34,775 nt of DNA from JBLHGN01 sp047616325 (GTDB lineage Bacteria; Pseudomonadota; Gammaproteobacteria; Pseudomonadales; Cellvibrionaceae): the NCBI GenBank assembly GCA_047616325.1, contig JBLHGN010000005.1, positions 1 to 34,775 on the forward strand, written 5' to 3'. Under the pieces are notes generated by a model. It worked only from the letters and a program-made list of their open reading frames with translations, made no database searches and had not been told where the DNA came from. Below are positions 16,515 through 25,350 of the stretch, piece by piece. The position numbers were made by a program, and so were the translations under genes. Position 1 is the first letter of the stretch. Every line of letters begins with the position of its first letter.

Positions 16515-17154
16515 ATCGTGTGTATTTACCACAGCTCAGCGCGGCTTAACCTTGGTAGAGGTGCTGGTAGCCATTGTTATCATGGCCATTATTGCCAGCA
16601 TTTCCTATCAGTCGCTGAGCGTCACCGTAGACTCTAAAGATGTGGTGGAGAAAAAGCTAAAAGAAATTTCGCGTATCGACCGCATGTGGTTACTGATGGA
16701 AGCAGATCTGCGCCACGTACTCAATTACAAGTTTAAACAAAGCTATGGCAGCGGCAGCGGCAGTGAGTTGCCGGCCTTAACGATAGATAACGGCGGCGGA
16801 TATTTTTTAGTACTTCTGCGCGGTGGTCATGCAAACCCACTCAACTTTAATCGCAGCGAATTAATTCGAGTGGGGTATAGAGTGGAAAACAAAACACTTT
16901 GGCGCGACGTGTGGTACGACCTGTCCAGCAACGATGAGGACAATGCGCGCCAGCAAAAAATTATTGAGGATGTTGAAATTCTCGAGTTTCGAGCGCTCTC
17001 CACTCAGGCAACGTCTGTAAGCGCGGGGCCCTGGCTTGACCAGTGGCCGCAAGCGGCTCAGGCAGGTGCGCTACCGCTTGCCGTTGAAGTAAATTTGGAA
17101 CTGGAAGGACACGAACCTATAAAACGCCTTTTTTCGCTGGTGTTGGGAGAGTGA
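16507..17154 (+). CDS. gspJ: minor pseudopilin GspJ
   Basis: Minor pseudopilin of the tip complex. The 215-residue precursor has a prepilin site G|LTLVEVLVAIVIMAII, with Leu in place of Phe at +1 and Glu at +5. The GspJ signature RIDRMWLLMEADLRHVLNY follows, then GGGYFLVLLRGG and YRVENKTLWRDVW, and the ALPLAVEVNLELEG end. It overlaps gspI by 8 bases. A 58-base gap separates it from gspK. Confidence 0.94.
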   Translation: MSKSCVFTTAQRGLTLVEVLVAIVIMAIIASISYQSLSVTVDSKDVVEKKLKEISRIDRMWLLMEADLRHVLNYKFKQSYGSGSGSELPALTIDNGGGYFLVLLRGGHANPLNFNRSELIRVGYRVENKTLWRDVWYDLSSNDEDNARQQKIIEDVEILEFRALSTQATSVSAGPWLDQWPQAAQAGALPLAVEVNLELEGHEPIKRLFSLVLGE

Positions 17155-17212
17155 GTCGCATGAAGTGCAGAAGCTTTAGCAAAGACATACTCGCGCAGGG
17201 GAAATACGCCTG

Positions 17213-18343
17213 ATGCGAAGCTCAGAAGGATTTAGCGCTAACAAACACCAGCGGGGCGTCGCGCTCATTATGGCGGTGATGATCGTCGCATTGGTAACGG
17301 CGGTGGCCGTGGAAATTTCCTGGCGTTTTGAGTTGAGTATTTCCCGTAGTGCAAATCGCTGGCAGGGGGTGCAAGCCAAAGCCTATTTAGAAGGCGCCGA
17401 ACATTTGGCCATGATCGTGCTGCGGGAAGATTCAGAAAATGACGAGACTAACGTTGCGGACCACTTTGGCGAGCTGTGGGCGCAAGAGCCGACGCCCTTC
17501 CCTACCGATCATGGCTGGGTGATGGGTGAAATAGAAGATGCTCAAGGGCGTTTTAACTTAAATTCGATGAAGCCCAAAGCTGGTTATTGTGACAACGGTG
17601 AAAAGAAAAAATCGGAGGAACCATACTGCGATCCAAAGCAAAGCAGCTGTGACCGATTTACCCCGTCGCAGCTGCAATTTATACGTTTGTTGCAAACGGT
17701 AAATATTGGCGAAAACGAAGAGGAGGCGCTATTTCTCGATACTAGTGAAGCCGAGGTAATCACCGAAGCGGTGATTGATTGGCTCGATGAAGATTCAACT
17801 ATTAGAGGCTTTGGTGGCGCCGAGTCAGATCACTATGAACAATTGATGCCACCATTGGCCATCGCTAATAACAGCATGATCAGTGTCAGTGAATTGCAAG
17901 TAATAAAGGGTATGAGCCCCGTTTTGTACGAAGATTTGTTGCCCAATATTATTGCCTTGCCAGATACGAAAATAAATATTCATACCGCGACTATTTCGGT
18001 ACTGCGTACCCTGGTTGCGAAAGTGCCCTGTAGTTTAGAGCCCCTAAGCATAGAAGATGGCACCGATATTAAAGCAATATTAGAGGCAGAAGAATTTAAA
18101 AATGACGCAGACTTGGCAAGCAATCCGGGCCTGCCTGCCGTGTGGTTGGATAGCAAGCAAGGGCTGGCTTTTAATTTTGCTAAGTCAAATGCAGGCATAT
18201 TTCAAAGCAATTACTTTTTGTTTGAAGGTACGGTTCTGGTGGGCGACGATCATATTCGACGCAGCAACAGCCTAATAAAACGAACGGCAAATAATGGTGC
18301 AGTAAATATTGAAGTGGTGCGTCGAACTGACGCCAACTTTTAA
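17213..18343 (+). CDS. gspK: minor pseudopilin GspK
   Basis: The large pseudopilin that caps the tip of the pseudopilus. The 376-residue precursor has a leader ending QRG, then VALIMAVMIVALVTAVAVEISW. As usual for GspK there is no Glu at +5. The GspK fold follows, with EDAQGRFNLNSM (about 108-119), VIDWLDEDSTIRGFGG and NIHTATISVLRTL. Two Cys-rich stretches (YCDNG and YCDPKQSSCD) may form disulfides. An AGGGG ribosome site lies about 11 bases before the ATG. It is followed by the only sizeable break in the operon (131 bases). Confidence 0.95.
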   Translation: MRSSEGFSANKHQRGVALIMAVMIVALVTAVAVEISWRFELSISRSANRWQGVQAKAYLEGAEHLAMIVLREDSENDETNVADHFGELWAQEPTPFPTDHGWVMGEIEDAQGRFNLNSMKPKAGYCDNGEKKKSEEPYCDPKQSSCDRFTPSQLQFIRLLQTVNIGENEEEALFLDTSEAEVITEAVIDWLDEDSTIRGFGGAESDHYEQLMPPLAIANNSMISVSELQVIKGMSPVLYEDLLPNIIALPDTKINIHTATISVLRTLVAKVPCSLEPLSIEDGTDIKAILEAEEFKNDADLASNPGLPAVWLDSKQGLAFNFAKSNAGIFQSNYFLFEGTVLVGDDHIRRSNSLIKRTANNGAVNIEVVRRTDANF

Positions 18344-18501
18344 TACTTTTCCGGCATAAATTTAAATTAAACCTTAACTACATCGAAAAATAAAATACCA
18401 AACAAAAAAGGCCGAAAGAATTCAAAAGATAACTATTAAAGTAGATCTATTTGAAGCGTGCCTAAAAATATAAATTGATAAAACATTTAAAGAGAATAAC
18501 T
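18344..18501. other. AT-rich gap between gspK and gspL
   Basis: About 131-158 bases, strongly AT-rich, in an operon whose other junctions overlap or are tight. I see a weak inverted pair (TTTTCCGGC and GGCCGAAAG) and no convincing promoter or terminator. Confidence 0.4.
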
Positions 18502-19854
18502 GTGACAGAGCGAATGTTTGTTCGAAGAATTCACACAGATCACTGGCAGTGGCGATTATTAGACGACGATAATCGATGGCAGAGTGAACATTGTATTACG
18601 GGGGACTTGCAGGAACTCGTGGCCGCATTGCCGAGCCCTAATACACCACTTTGCTTGATTGTTCCTGGGCATCAAGTGGTGGTGGAGCGCCTCAGTATAG
18701 GCAATAAAGAAAAGGGGCATTTGGCCAAGCTGCTACCCTATGAGATGGAAGACGATATTGTCGATCCCATAGACGACATGCATTTTTGCTTTCGCACCCT
18801 TGCAGATGGCAAGGTGGGGGTGGCTTACGCGCGCTCTGCCACCTTAAAAATTGTTTTAGATGAACTGCTCGAACATAACTGCGATGTGCAGCAGATTTTT
18901 CCTGATTATACTTTGCTTTATCGCGATGAAAATCAAATCACTCTGCTTCTCGACGGCAATTCCCTGCTAGCGCAATTTGGCAGCACGCAGGGATTCACTA
19001 TTGAAGAAGATATCGCTGCGGTCATTTTGGCTAAATCATTGAAAGATCGAGTGTTGCCTGCCGAAATAAAAATTATTTCCGCCGATGCGCCGGGTATTGC
19101 CAGCATTAAAGCCATGTTGCCCGAGTCTTGCTATCAGGGTACTGTTGCCAGTGCTTTGGAAGATGGCTCTGGCTTCGACATTGATTCAGACTTGGGCAGC
19201 ACTAGCGAGGAATTATCCGAACCAGCTGACATCGTGCAAGAGCCACCGTTACCAGACATGCCCTGCCTAATTAAGGAAGAGTTTGGCAATTTTTGGGACT
19301 CTATCGATCCACAAAAAACACTCACAGCACTCAATTTACGCAGCGGAATACTTTCGCGCCAGCTGCCGTTTGGGCGCTGGTGGCTAAACTGGAAATTTCC
19401 AGCCTATATAGCGGCCTCAGCCTTTTGCTTAGCCTTTGTGGTAATGTTTATTGCTTATCTTTCGGCTAAAGAAGAGGGCCAGCAACTGCGCCAACAAATT
19501 GAGCACGTCTACCTAAGTGCAGCGCCCAATGGCCGCAAAGGTGATGAAGAACGCCGCTTAGAGTCGCTGCTAAAAGGCAGTGATGGTAAGGTTTCCCGTT
19601 CCACCAACCTGGTTGAATTGCTGGGTGGCCTGTCGCTCTCTCTGGCAGAGCAATCCGATATAAAATTATCCAATTTTCGCTACAACGGTGACCAGCGAGA
19701 GTTGCAGGTGAATATCGAAGTGAAAGGCTTGGGTGAATTAGGGCAGTTCCGCGACTTGCTGTCTAAGAAAGGTTTGGATTCTGGCTCGCCGCGCACCAGC
19801 CTGCAGGGCGAGATCTATCAGGCCAATATGAAAATAACGGAGAAGACACTATGA
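18502..19854 (+). CDS. gspL: type II secretion platform protein GspL
   Basis: Bitopic inner-membrane protein that docks the ATPase GspE. I use GTG 18502 (TERMFVRR..., 450 residues) because GspL proteins usually start with a T-E-R-L/M-F-like strand. TTG 18475 and ATG 18514 are alternatives. The cytoplasmic part is actin-like (LLPYEMEDDIVDPIDDMHF, DCDVQQIFPDY-type motifs). It is followed by an acidic stretch, a membrane helix at about 303-325 (AYIAASAFCLAFVVMFIAYL) and a periplasmic ferredoxin-like domain with LVELLGGLSLSLAE. It overlaps gspM by ATGA. Confidence 0.93.
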   Translation: MTERMFVRRIHTDHWQWRLLDDDNRWQSEHCITGDLQELVAALPSPNTPLCLIVPGHQVVVERLSIGNKEKGHLAKLLPYEMEDDIVDPIDDMHFCFRTLADGKVGVAYARSATLKIVLDELLEHNCDVQQIFPDYTLLYRDENQITLLLDGNSLLAQFGSTQGFTIEEDIAAVILAKSLKDRVLPAEIKIISADAPGIASIKAMLPESCYQGTVASALEDGSGFDIDSDLGSTSEELSEPADIVQEPPLPDMPCLIKEEFGNFWDSIDPQKTLTALNLRSGILSRQLPFGRWWLNWKFPAYIAASAFCLAFVVMFIAYLSAKEEGQQLRQQIEHVYLSAAPNGRKGDEERRLESLLKGSDGKVSRSTNLVELLGGLSLSLAEQSDIKLSNFRYNGDQRELQVNIEVKGLGELGQFRDLLSKKGLDSGSPRTSLQGEIYQANMKITEKTL

Positions 19855-20333
19855 CCGCCTTCAAAGAGTGGTGGGCACAAGCCTCCACCCGCGATCAAAT
19901 AGCCTTGCTCTTTTGCGCTATTGCGGTTGCTCTATATTTATTGTTTTTTGTTGTGTTGGGGTCCATGCAGGGCAAGCTAGATGCCGAGCTGACCAAAAGT
20001 GCCGCTCAGCGAGCTGCATTAGAGCGAGTTCGCGGCCTAGCTGCGCAAGTCATCGCGCAGAAAGCGGGCGGTGCAGCAAGCGCAGCATCTAAAGTAAAAA
20101 TAGAAAGTCTGGTGCAGCAGAGCTTGACCCCGAATAACTTGCAGGTAGCGTCCATGAGTGCCAGTGGTAATACTGGTGTTCGCCTGCGCTTTGATGATGC
20201 CAGATTTGAAAACATACTCAAGTGGCTGCATCAAATGGAAAGCTCGCACGAGCTACGAATAAAAGACCTGTCTGTGGCTATCGGTTCAACCCCAGGTACA
20301 GTAACCGTTAACTTACGCATGGACCAGGAGTAG
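19851..20333 (+). CDS. gspM: type II secretion platform protein GspM
   Basis: Partner of GspL in the inner-membrane platform. The 160-residue protein has a short cytoplasmic N-terminus (FKEWWAQASTRDQIALLF), one membrane helix at about 16-38, a coiled-coil region, and a periplasmic ferredoxin-like domain. That domain carries VRLRFDDARFENILKWLHQME, the typical GspM end. It starts inside the gspL stop (ATGA). Confidence 0.92.
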   Translation: MTAFKEWWAQASTRDQIALLFCAIAVALYLLFFVVLGSMQGKLDAELTKSAAQRAALERVRGLAAQVIAQKAGGAASAASKVKIESLVQQSLTPNNLQVASMSASGNTGVRLRFDDARFENILKWLHQMESSHELRIKDLSVAIGSTPGTVTVNLRMDQE

Positions 20334-20337
20334 CTAG

Positions 20338-21201
20338 ATGTCGGCAGAAAATATTTCGGAAATTGAAACCCTGCAGCAGGCGCAAGCAGAACCCGCTCAG
20401 CCGCACCCAAAAACGGATGCGCGGGGGGTCGTTGCATTTCTAGACACTACCTTTACTAAATCACTTTTCTCTGTTCTGTTAATTTTATACTTTCTGTTTT
20501 TGGTGGTGGCTCGCGCTCCGGCATCAATAGCGGCATGGGCCGCCCACAAGGCCGTTCCAGCCCTGTGGCTAACCAGTGTGTCTGGCACCTTGTGGCAGGG
20601 TGTTGCCGGTGGCGCCCAGATTGACCTAGCCGATCAACCCATGGCTCTCGGTGAGGTGCGTTGGCGGCTTGATCCTTGGTCACTGCTATTGCTTAATCCC
20701 TGCGTAAATTTTGAAACGCACATTCCGGGGCAAATGATTTCTGGTGAACTCTGCCAGAGTTTGGCGGGTGTCAGCAAAGTAAATCAGCTAAGCTTAGAAG
20801 CCCCGGTTACGCTGATTAATCCTATTTTGCCCTTTGACGCCGCTGGACAGTTTTCTCTAGACGTAATTAGTGCTGAATTTGACCGCAAACAAGTCAGCCA
20901 GTTTAATGCCCGCATAAGCTGGCAGAATGCGCGCATAAAACCGGACGATAACTGGATTGGTCTAGGCTTTTTCGCCGCTACCGCTAATGAAGACGGTAAC
21001 GGTGGCATTGCTGCCGAAATCTTCGATTTAGATAGTAGTTTTACATTGGCGCTAAAGGCCCATTGGCAACCGGGCGACGAAAATTGGAGCATGGGTGGCA
21101 CTATTACTCCAAAGAGCAATGCACCGCAACTGATCGTGCAGGGTTTACAGAGTTTTGGCGAAGAAGTTGAAGCTGGCACCTACAAGGTTCAATGGCCATA
21201 G
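20338..21201 (+). CDS. gspN: type II secretion protein GspN
   Basis: Accessory inner-membrane protein present in a subset of type II systems, with an unclear role. The 287-residue product has a cytoplasmic tail, one membrane helix (about 41-62) and a periplasmic domain of the T2SN type. Signatures are GTLWQGVAGGAQI and LGEVRWRLDPWSLLL. It starts 4 bases after gspM and closes the gsp operon. No gspO is adjacent; a shared pilD-type peptidase elsewhere would be expected. Confidence 0.88.
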   Translation: MSAENISEIETLQQAQAEPAQPHPKTDARGVVAFLDTTFTKSLFSVLLILYFLFLVVARAPASIAAWAAHKAVPALWLTSVSGTLWQGVAGGAQIDLADQPMALGEVRWRLDPWSLLLLNPCVNFETHIPGQMISGELCQSLAGVSKVNQLSLEAPVTLINPILPFDAAGQFSLDVISAEFDRKQVSQFNARISWQNARIKPDDNWIGLGFFAATANEDGNGGIAAEIFDLDSSFTLALKAHWQPGDENWSMGGTITPKSNAPQLIVQGLQSFGEEVEAGTYKVQWP

Positions 21202-21246
21202 CCAACGGGTTCATTCCTGCGGCTAATCGATTTTCTAAGAGGATGG

Positions 21247-22314
21247 GTGTTAGTCCCTATTGTGAATTTAAACATTGCGCACATGTCACTGCTCTCCTTG
21301 CTAAAGCCGCTGCTATTTTTATGTGCATGGTTCACATCTTTCAGTGCCTACAGCGATTGGTATTCCGACACTCAGTCCATTATGGGAACTGAGGTCAACC
21401 TCACGCTATGGCACGAAAACGCGACAGTAGCCAAAAGTGCCATCGATGCGGTAATGGCGGAAATGCGGCGCATCGACACCACACTCTCCCCCTACAAGCC
21501 CGAAAGTGATTTATCTAAAGTGAATCGTGAAGCGGGCAAAGCCCCCACACCGATAAGCGCGGAGCTAAGCCGCCTAATTGATAAATCCCTTTTTTACAGC
21601 GACGTCAGCGAAGGGGCCTTTGATATCACCTTCGCCTCTGTTGGCCGTTACTACGACTACCGCAGTAAGCAAAAGCCCAGCGACGAATTAAGAGAGACTT
21701 TGCTCAAAGCCATCGATTATCACCACATTGTTTTGGACAGAAATAAACACCAAGTATTTTTTAAAAATCCAGACGTATATATCGACCTCGGTGGTATAGC
21801 CAAAGGCTATGCCGTCGATCGTGCGAGCGAAATAATGCGCACTTATGGCATAGAGCACGCCACGGTGAGTGCTGGCGGAGACAGTAGAGTACTCGGTGAC
21901 AGGCGCGGTCGCCCGTGGATAATAGGCATAAAAAATCCCCGCAAAGCAACGCCGGGGCTAGATGACAGCATTATTCGCATGCCCTTGGAAAATGTTGCTG
22001 TATCCACCTCTGGTGACTATGAGCGTTACTTTATCGACCCGCAAAGCGGCGAACATATTCATCACATTATTAACCCAAAAACCGGCACCTCGGCAAAAGG
22101 CGTTGTTAGTGTGACAATAATCGGGCCGAGGGGTATGGATACTGACCCACTATCTACTACAGTATTTGTACTGGGAATTGAAAAAGGCTTGGCGCTGGCC
22201 AATAGCCTTACCGGATTTGATTGCGTTATCGTCGACAGTTATGGCCGGGCGCACTACAGCGACGAATTAATTGCTCCACCTGTGAACCAGCACACAAAAC
22301 CAGAAAGACACTGA
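21247..22314 (+). CDS. apbE: FAD:protein FMN transferase ApbE
   Basis: Transfers FMN from FAD onto a Thr of a target protein, using magnesium, in the periplasm. The N-terminus is hydrophobic and looks like a signal peptide. Family motifs are SIMGTEVNLTLWH, RRIDTTLSPYKPESDLSKVN, DLGGIAKGYAVDRA, TVSAGGDSRVLG, STSGDYERYF, HHIINPKTGTSAKG and DPLSTTVFVLG. The GTG at 21247 has AAGAGG just upstream; an ATG at 21283 is an alternative. It lies 45 bases after gspN. No NQR/RNF complex or other known flavinylated target is in the window, so its substrate is unknown. Confidence 0.93.
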   Translation: MLVPIVNLNIAHMSLLSLLKPLLFLCAWFTSFSAYSDWYSDTQSIMGTEVNLTLWHENATVAKSAIDAVMAEMRRIDTTLSPYKPESDLSKVNREAGKAPTPISAELSRLIDKSLFYSDVSEGAFDITFASVGRYYDYRSKQKPSDELRETLLKAIDYHHIVLDRNKHQVFFKNPDVYIDLGGIAKGYAVDRASEIMRTYGIEHATVSAGGDSRVLGDRRGRPWIIGIKNPRKATPGLDDSIIRMPLENVAVSTSGDYERYFIDPQSGEHIHHIINPKTGTSAKGVVSVTIIGPRGMDTDPLSTTVFVLGIEKGLALANSLTGFDCVIVDSYGRAHYSDELIAPPVNQHTKPERH

Positions 22315-22621
22315 TCTTTTTGGCATAAAACATGATGGCTTAATAGCGTGGTGGCATACCTGCCCCTAGCGCAATGAAAAAAAGACGGTCACATTGTATG
22401 CGCCGCCGACTACTGTTTTAAAAGGGTAGAATTCCTTCCATGCTACAGTTATTGTGGTTTTGGCTGTCAGGCCCAAGCTTAGCGGGCTTTAGCCGCGGTG
22501 GTTAAGATGCATAGGGGGAGTGAATTTCTATAAATGTAGACAGCATTTTATTTAAATTTGGGTGGCGAGCCTGCCAATTATATAGGCTTGATTTAAATTA
22601 ATAGTGACACCGAGCGTCCAT
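22315..22621. other. intergenic region before the motor/TPR cluster
   Basis: About 300 bases with no gene. It holds an imperfect GCCC...GGGC hairpin near 22470-22490 and the promoter candidate listed separately. This is the largest break between the apbE end and the next cluster, and the likely transcription start for that cluster. Confidence 0.5.
22558..22586 (+). promoter_or_regulatory. candidate sigma70 promoter of the TPR/ExbB/TonB cluster
   Basis: TTGGGT (22558-22563) and TATAGG (22581-22586) are separated by 17 bases and lie about 35 bases before the preferred start of the first gene. Both boxes are imperfect. Confidence 0.35.
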
Positions 22622-23386
22622 ATGTGCCAATTTTTGCAAACCAAGCTGACAAAAGATGTAAGTTTTACTTTTTTACTTGCATTTGCGCTGCTCAGTTTTT
22701 CAGGTTTTTCTTATGCTCAAAGCGACGCTGACGCGCCCACGAGTATCTCCAATCCTCAGGTGAAGGCTGAAATTTCTCCAGAGAGGGATGAATATCCTGA
22801 CCTTTCCGACATTCCACGTGCCCCCGATGCGATCGATGCACCTGTGCAGCAAGAAGGTTTGGAAGAAATAGACGCCGCGGATGTGGCCTACCAGGATGAA
22901 GGTCGGGACGGCAGCGAAGTGCCACCAGAGGACACCGTCACACCACTGAGTGAAGAAGTAGAAGATCTGAAGAAGGCCGCGCTGGAATTAAACCGCGATC
23001 TGTTAATACTGGAAGAAGAATTGTTATTTCCAGCGAACTCACAAGTAGTCATATTTCTGTCGTTAGATGTTGGAAAATACTTTTCCATCGACTCAGTTAA
23101 AGTGCTAATAGACGACAAGATGGTGGCCAGCCATCTTTATACCAAACGTCAAAACACAGCACTTTCACTGGGCGGCATCCAGCGCCTTTATCTCGGAAAT
23201 CTGCGATCTGGCGATCACGAAGTGACCGCTTTTTTTGTGGGCATGGGTCCCGACAACCGCGAGTACAAACGTGGCGCCACCATTATTATCAACAAAGACG
23301 ACGACCCCAAACTGCTCGAGCTGAAAGTTTGGGACTCCGACGCCAACATGCAACCTCAATTTAAATTTGAAGAATGGCAGCTGTGA
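22622..23386 (+). CDS. exported protein, first gene of the TPR/ExbB/TonB cluster
   Basis: No experimentally named family that I can assign. The 254-residue protein has a signal peptide (cut after FSYA), an acidic Pro-rich linker to about residue 95, a short coiled coil (EEVEDLKKAALELNRDLLIL), and a C-terminal beta-rich domain with LLFPANSQVVIFLSLDVGKY, HLYTKRQNTALSLGGIQRLY and LELKVWD. I recall similar proteins beginning ExbB/TonB/TPR clusters in other gammaproteobacteria, some misnamed as regulators. It is exported, so a DNA-binding role is unlikely. The start is ATG 22622 or GTG 22604. It overlaps the next gene by 13 bases. Confidence 0.75.
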   Translation: MCQFLQTKLTKDVSFTFLLAFALLSFSGFSYAQSDADAPTSISNPQVKAEISPERDEYPDLSDIPRAPDAIDAPVQQEGLEEIDAADVAYQDEGRDGSEVPPEDTVTPLSEEVEDLKKAALELNRDLLILEEELLFPANSQVVIFLSLDVGKYFSIDSVKVLIDDKMVASHLYTKRQNTALSLGGIQRLYLGNLRSGDHEVTAFFVGMGPDNREYKRGATIIINKDDDPKLLELKVWDSDANMQPQFKFEEWQL

Positions 23387-25350
23387 CCTCTAGGGATTGT
23401 CTGCGTACTTTAGTATTGCTGATACTGGTTAGCGTTTGCTCGCCAAGCCTTGCTGCGAAAGAAAAAAAGCTCGTACACGCCCAGGATTTACGCTACGGCG
23501 TCGCGCTTTATTACTATTACCAAGGCGACTACATGCAGGCCCTTACGGAGCTGCTAGTTGCCAAAGAGCGTGGCGGTATTCAGGGGCACGGTGACAACCC
23601 CGAAATTATGGAAGGTGGCTTTTCTCTGGGCTACGGTTTGGAGCGCCGCGCCACGGCCATCTTTGAAAAAGTGCTGCGCGAGAATCGATCAAAAGCATCG
23701 CAAGACGCCGCCTGGTTTTTTCTATCAAAGCTGCGTTATTTAAGAAAGGACTGGCAGGGTGCGGAAGAAGCCCTGGCAAAAGTACGCGACAAGCCGGCGC
23801 TAGAAATTCGCGATGACGTATACGGCCAGCGCATTACCTTGGCTATAAAACAAAACAAGCTCGACGATGCCAAACGCATGATACGCAAGCGCAAACCGAG
23901 CGCCGAATGGATGCCCTACATCTATTTCAATATGGGGGCATCCTACGCGCGTCAGCAAGACTATACCCAAGCCGTCGAATTTTTTGATAAGTTGGCCGAC
24001 GATGAATTGCCCACCGACGAGCTGCGTGCCCTCTACGATAAATCAATGACCTCGTCAGGTTACGCCTACCTCTTGTCCGGTCGCCACGAAGAGGCTATCG
24101 CGCAATTCTCTCGGGTTCGCTTAACTAGCAACCTGTCTAATCGGGCGCTGTTGGGATACGGTTGGGCGGCGGTAGAATTGGGTCGCTTTGAAGAGGCCCT
24201 AAAACCTTGGAAATTTTTGGCCGAGAGTTCATTGATAGATGAAAACAGCCAAGAAGCCCAAATCGCCGTACCCTATGCCTACGAAAAATTAGGCTCAGAT
24301 GGCTTCGCACTGAAAAGTTTTCAAAAAGCCGAAGCGAATTTTGTAGAAGAGATGGAGCGCCTCGACAACGTTATCGACAGCATGCGCGGCAACCAACTTA
24401 TCGATGCCCTAAAGATAGAGCGTAGCGAAGGTTTGGACTGGCTTAAGCACGTGCGCGACAACCAAGTAACGCCACAGCTTGGCTATTTGGCTGAATTGTT
24501 TTCCCGCGAAGAGTTTCAGGGCGTAGTGCAAGAGTTGCGCGACCTTATTGGTATTCAAGACGACCTGAGCGAGTGGCAGACAAAACTAGTTTTTTATGCC
24601 GCCCTGGTAGTAGAGCGCGAGCAAGGTCGTACTAAAAAGGCAGAAGACCTCGCTGCACGAGAACTCGCACACAATATAAAGTTGATGAAGGCGAAGCGAG
24701 CAGATCTCGCCAAAAAAATTGAGACCATTGCCGCCACCAAAGATTATTTAGCCCTCGCCTCGGCAGATGACAAAGTGCTTATCGATCGCGTTTTGCGTGC
24801 GAAAAAAAATATTGAAGCACTGCGCGATAGCGACCCTTTTATCGACGAGAGTGAAGAGGCGGTGCGGCGCTATTTTGGAATATTGTACTGGGAAGCCAGC
24901 GAAATATTTTCCGATCGTCTTTGGCGTGCGGTTAAAACACTGCACGGGCTCGATATTACCTTGTCTACGGTTAGTCGCAATCACAATAAAGTGCAGTTTA
25001 TTATCGACAACGCGCAGGACCTAGCGCCCATGAAGCAGCGAATTGCAAACGCACAAGATCGCGTTGAAATACAGCTGGCAAAAAATCAATTGGCCATCGA
25101 CATCACCTCCGACGACCTGCGCCAACAAACCAATGCGGTTTTATTAAATCAACGCGTGCGCCTCAATCACTACCTTGCCCAGAGTCGCCTGTCTATCGCA
25201 CGACTGTATGACAAAGCTTTGCAAGCCAAGTTAAACGAAGCGCTAGCCGCGCCACCGGTAATTCCTGCAAGCGCAACAGACAAGCAGCCCACCGCCCCCG
25301 AGGCGAGCGGCGAGAGTGAGCCCTCCACTGCTAACGAGGGGGTACAATGA
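23374..25350 (+). CDS. large periplasmic TPR protein of the motor cluster
   Basis: A 658-residue exported protein; the signal peptide ends near residue 27 (PSLAAKEKK). The first half carries degenerate TPR-like helix pairs, such as RYGVALYYYYQGDYMQALTE, YFNMGASYARQQDYTQAVEF and GYGWAAVELGRFEEALKPW. The second half (about 300-610) is a charged, mostly helical region with coiled-coil features. A Pro/Ala/Ser-rich tail ends the protein. TPR folds bind other proteins, so it is probably a scaffold in the periplasm. It overlaps the gene before by 13 bases and the gene after by 4 (ATGA), showing tight coupling. It may correspond to one of the Glt TPR components. Confidence 0.82.
   Translation: MAAVTSRDCLRTLVLLILVSVCSPSLAAKEKKLVHAQDLRYGVALYYYYQGDYMQALTELLVAKERGGIQGHGDNPEIMEGGFSLGYGLERRATAIFEKVLRENRSKASQDAAWFFLSKLRYLRKDWQGAEEALAKVRDKPALEIRDDVYGQRITLAIKQNKLDDAKRMIRKRKPSAEWMPYIYFNMGASYARQQDYTQAVEFFDKLADDELPTDELRALYDKSMTSSGYAYLLSGRHEEAIAQFSRVRLTSNLSNRALLGYGWAAVELGRFEEALKPWKFLAESSLIDENSQEAQIAVPYAYEKLGSDGFALKSFQKAEANFVEEMERLDNVIDSMRGNQLIDALKIERSEGLDWLKHVRDNQVTPQLGYLAELFSREEFQGVVQELRDLIGIQDDLSEWQTKLVFYAALVVEREQGRTKKAEDLAARELAHNIKLMKAKRADLAKKIETIAATKDYLALASADDKVLIDRVLRAKKNIEALRDSDPFIDESEEAVRRYFGILYWEASEIFSDRLWRAVKTLHGLDITLSTVSRNHNKVQFIIDNAQDLAPMKQRIANAQDRVEIQLAKNQLAIDITSDDLRQQTNAVLLNQRVRLNHYLAQSRLSIARLYDKALQAKLNEALAAPPVIPASATDKQPTAPEASGESEPSTANEGVQ

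Noticed and set aside
22470..22500. GCCC...GGGC hairpin after apbE as a terminator
   Set aside because: The stem is short and imperfect and no T run follows directly, so I did not list it as a terminator.
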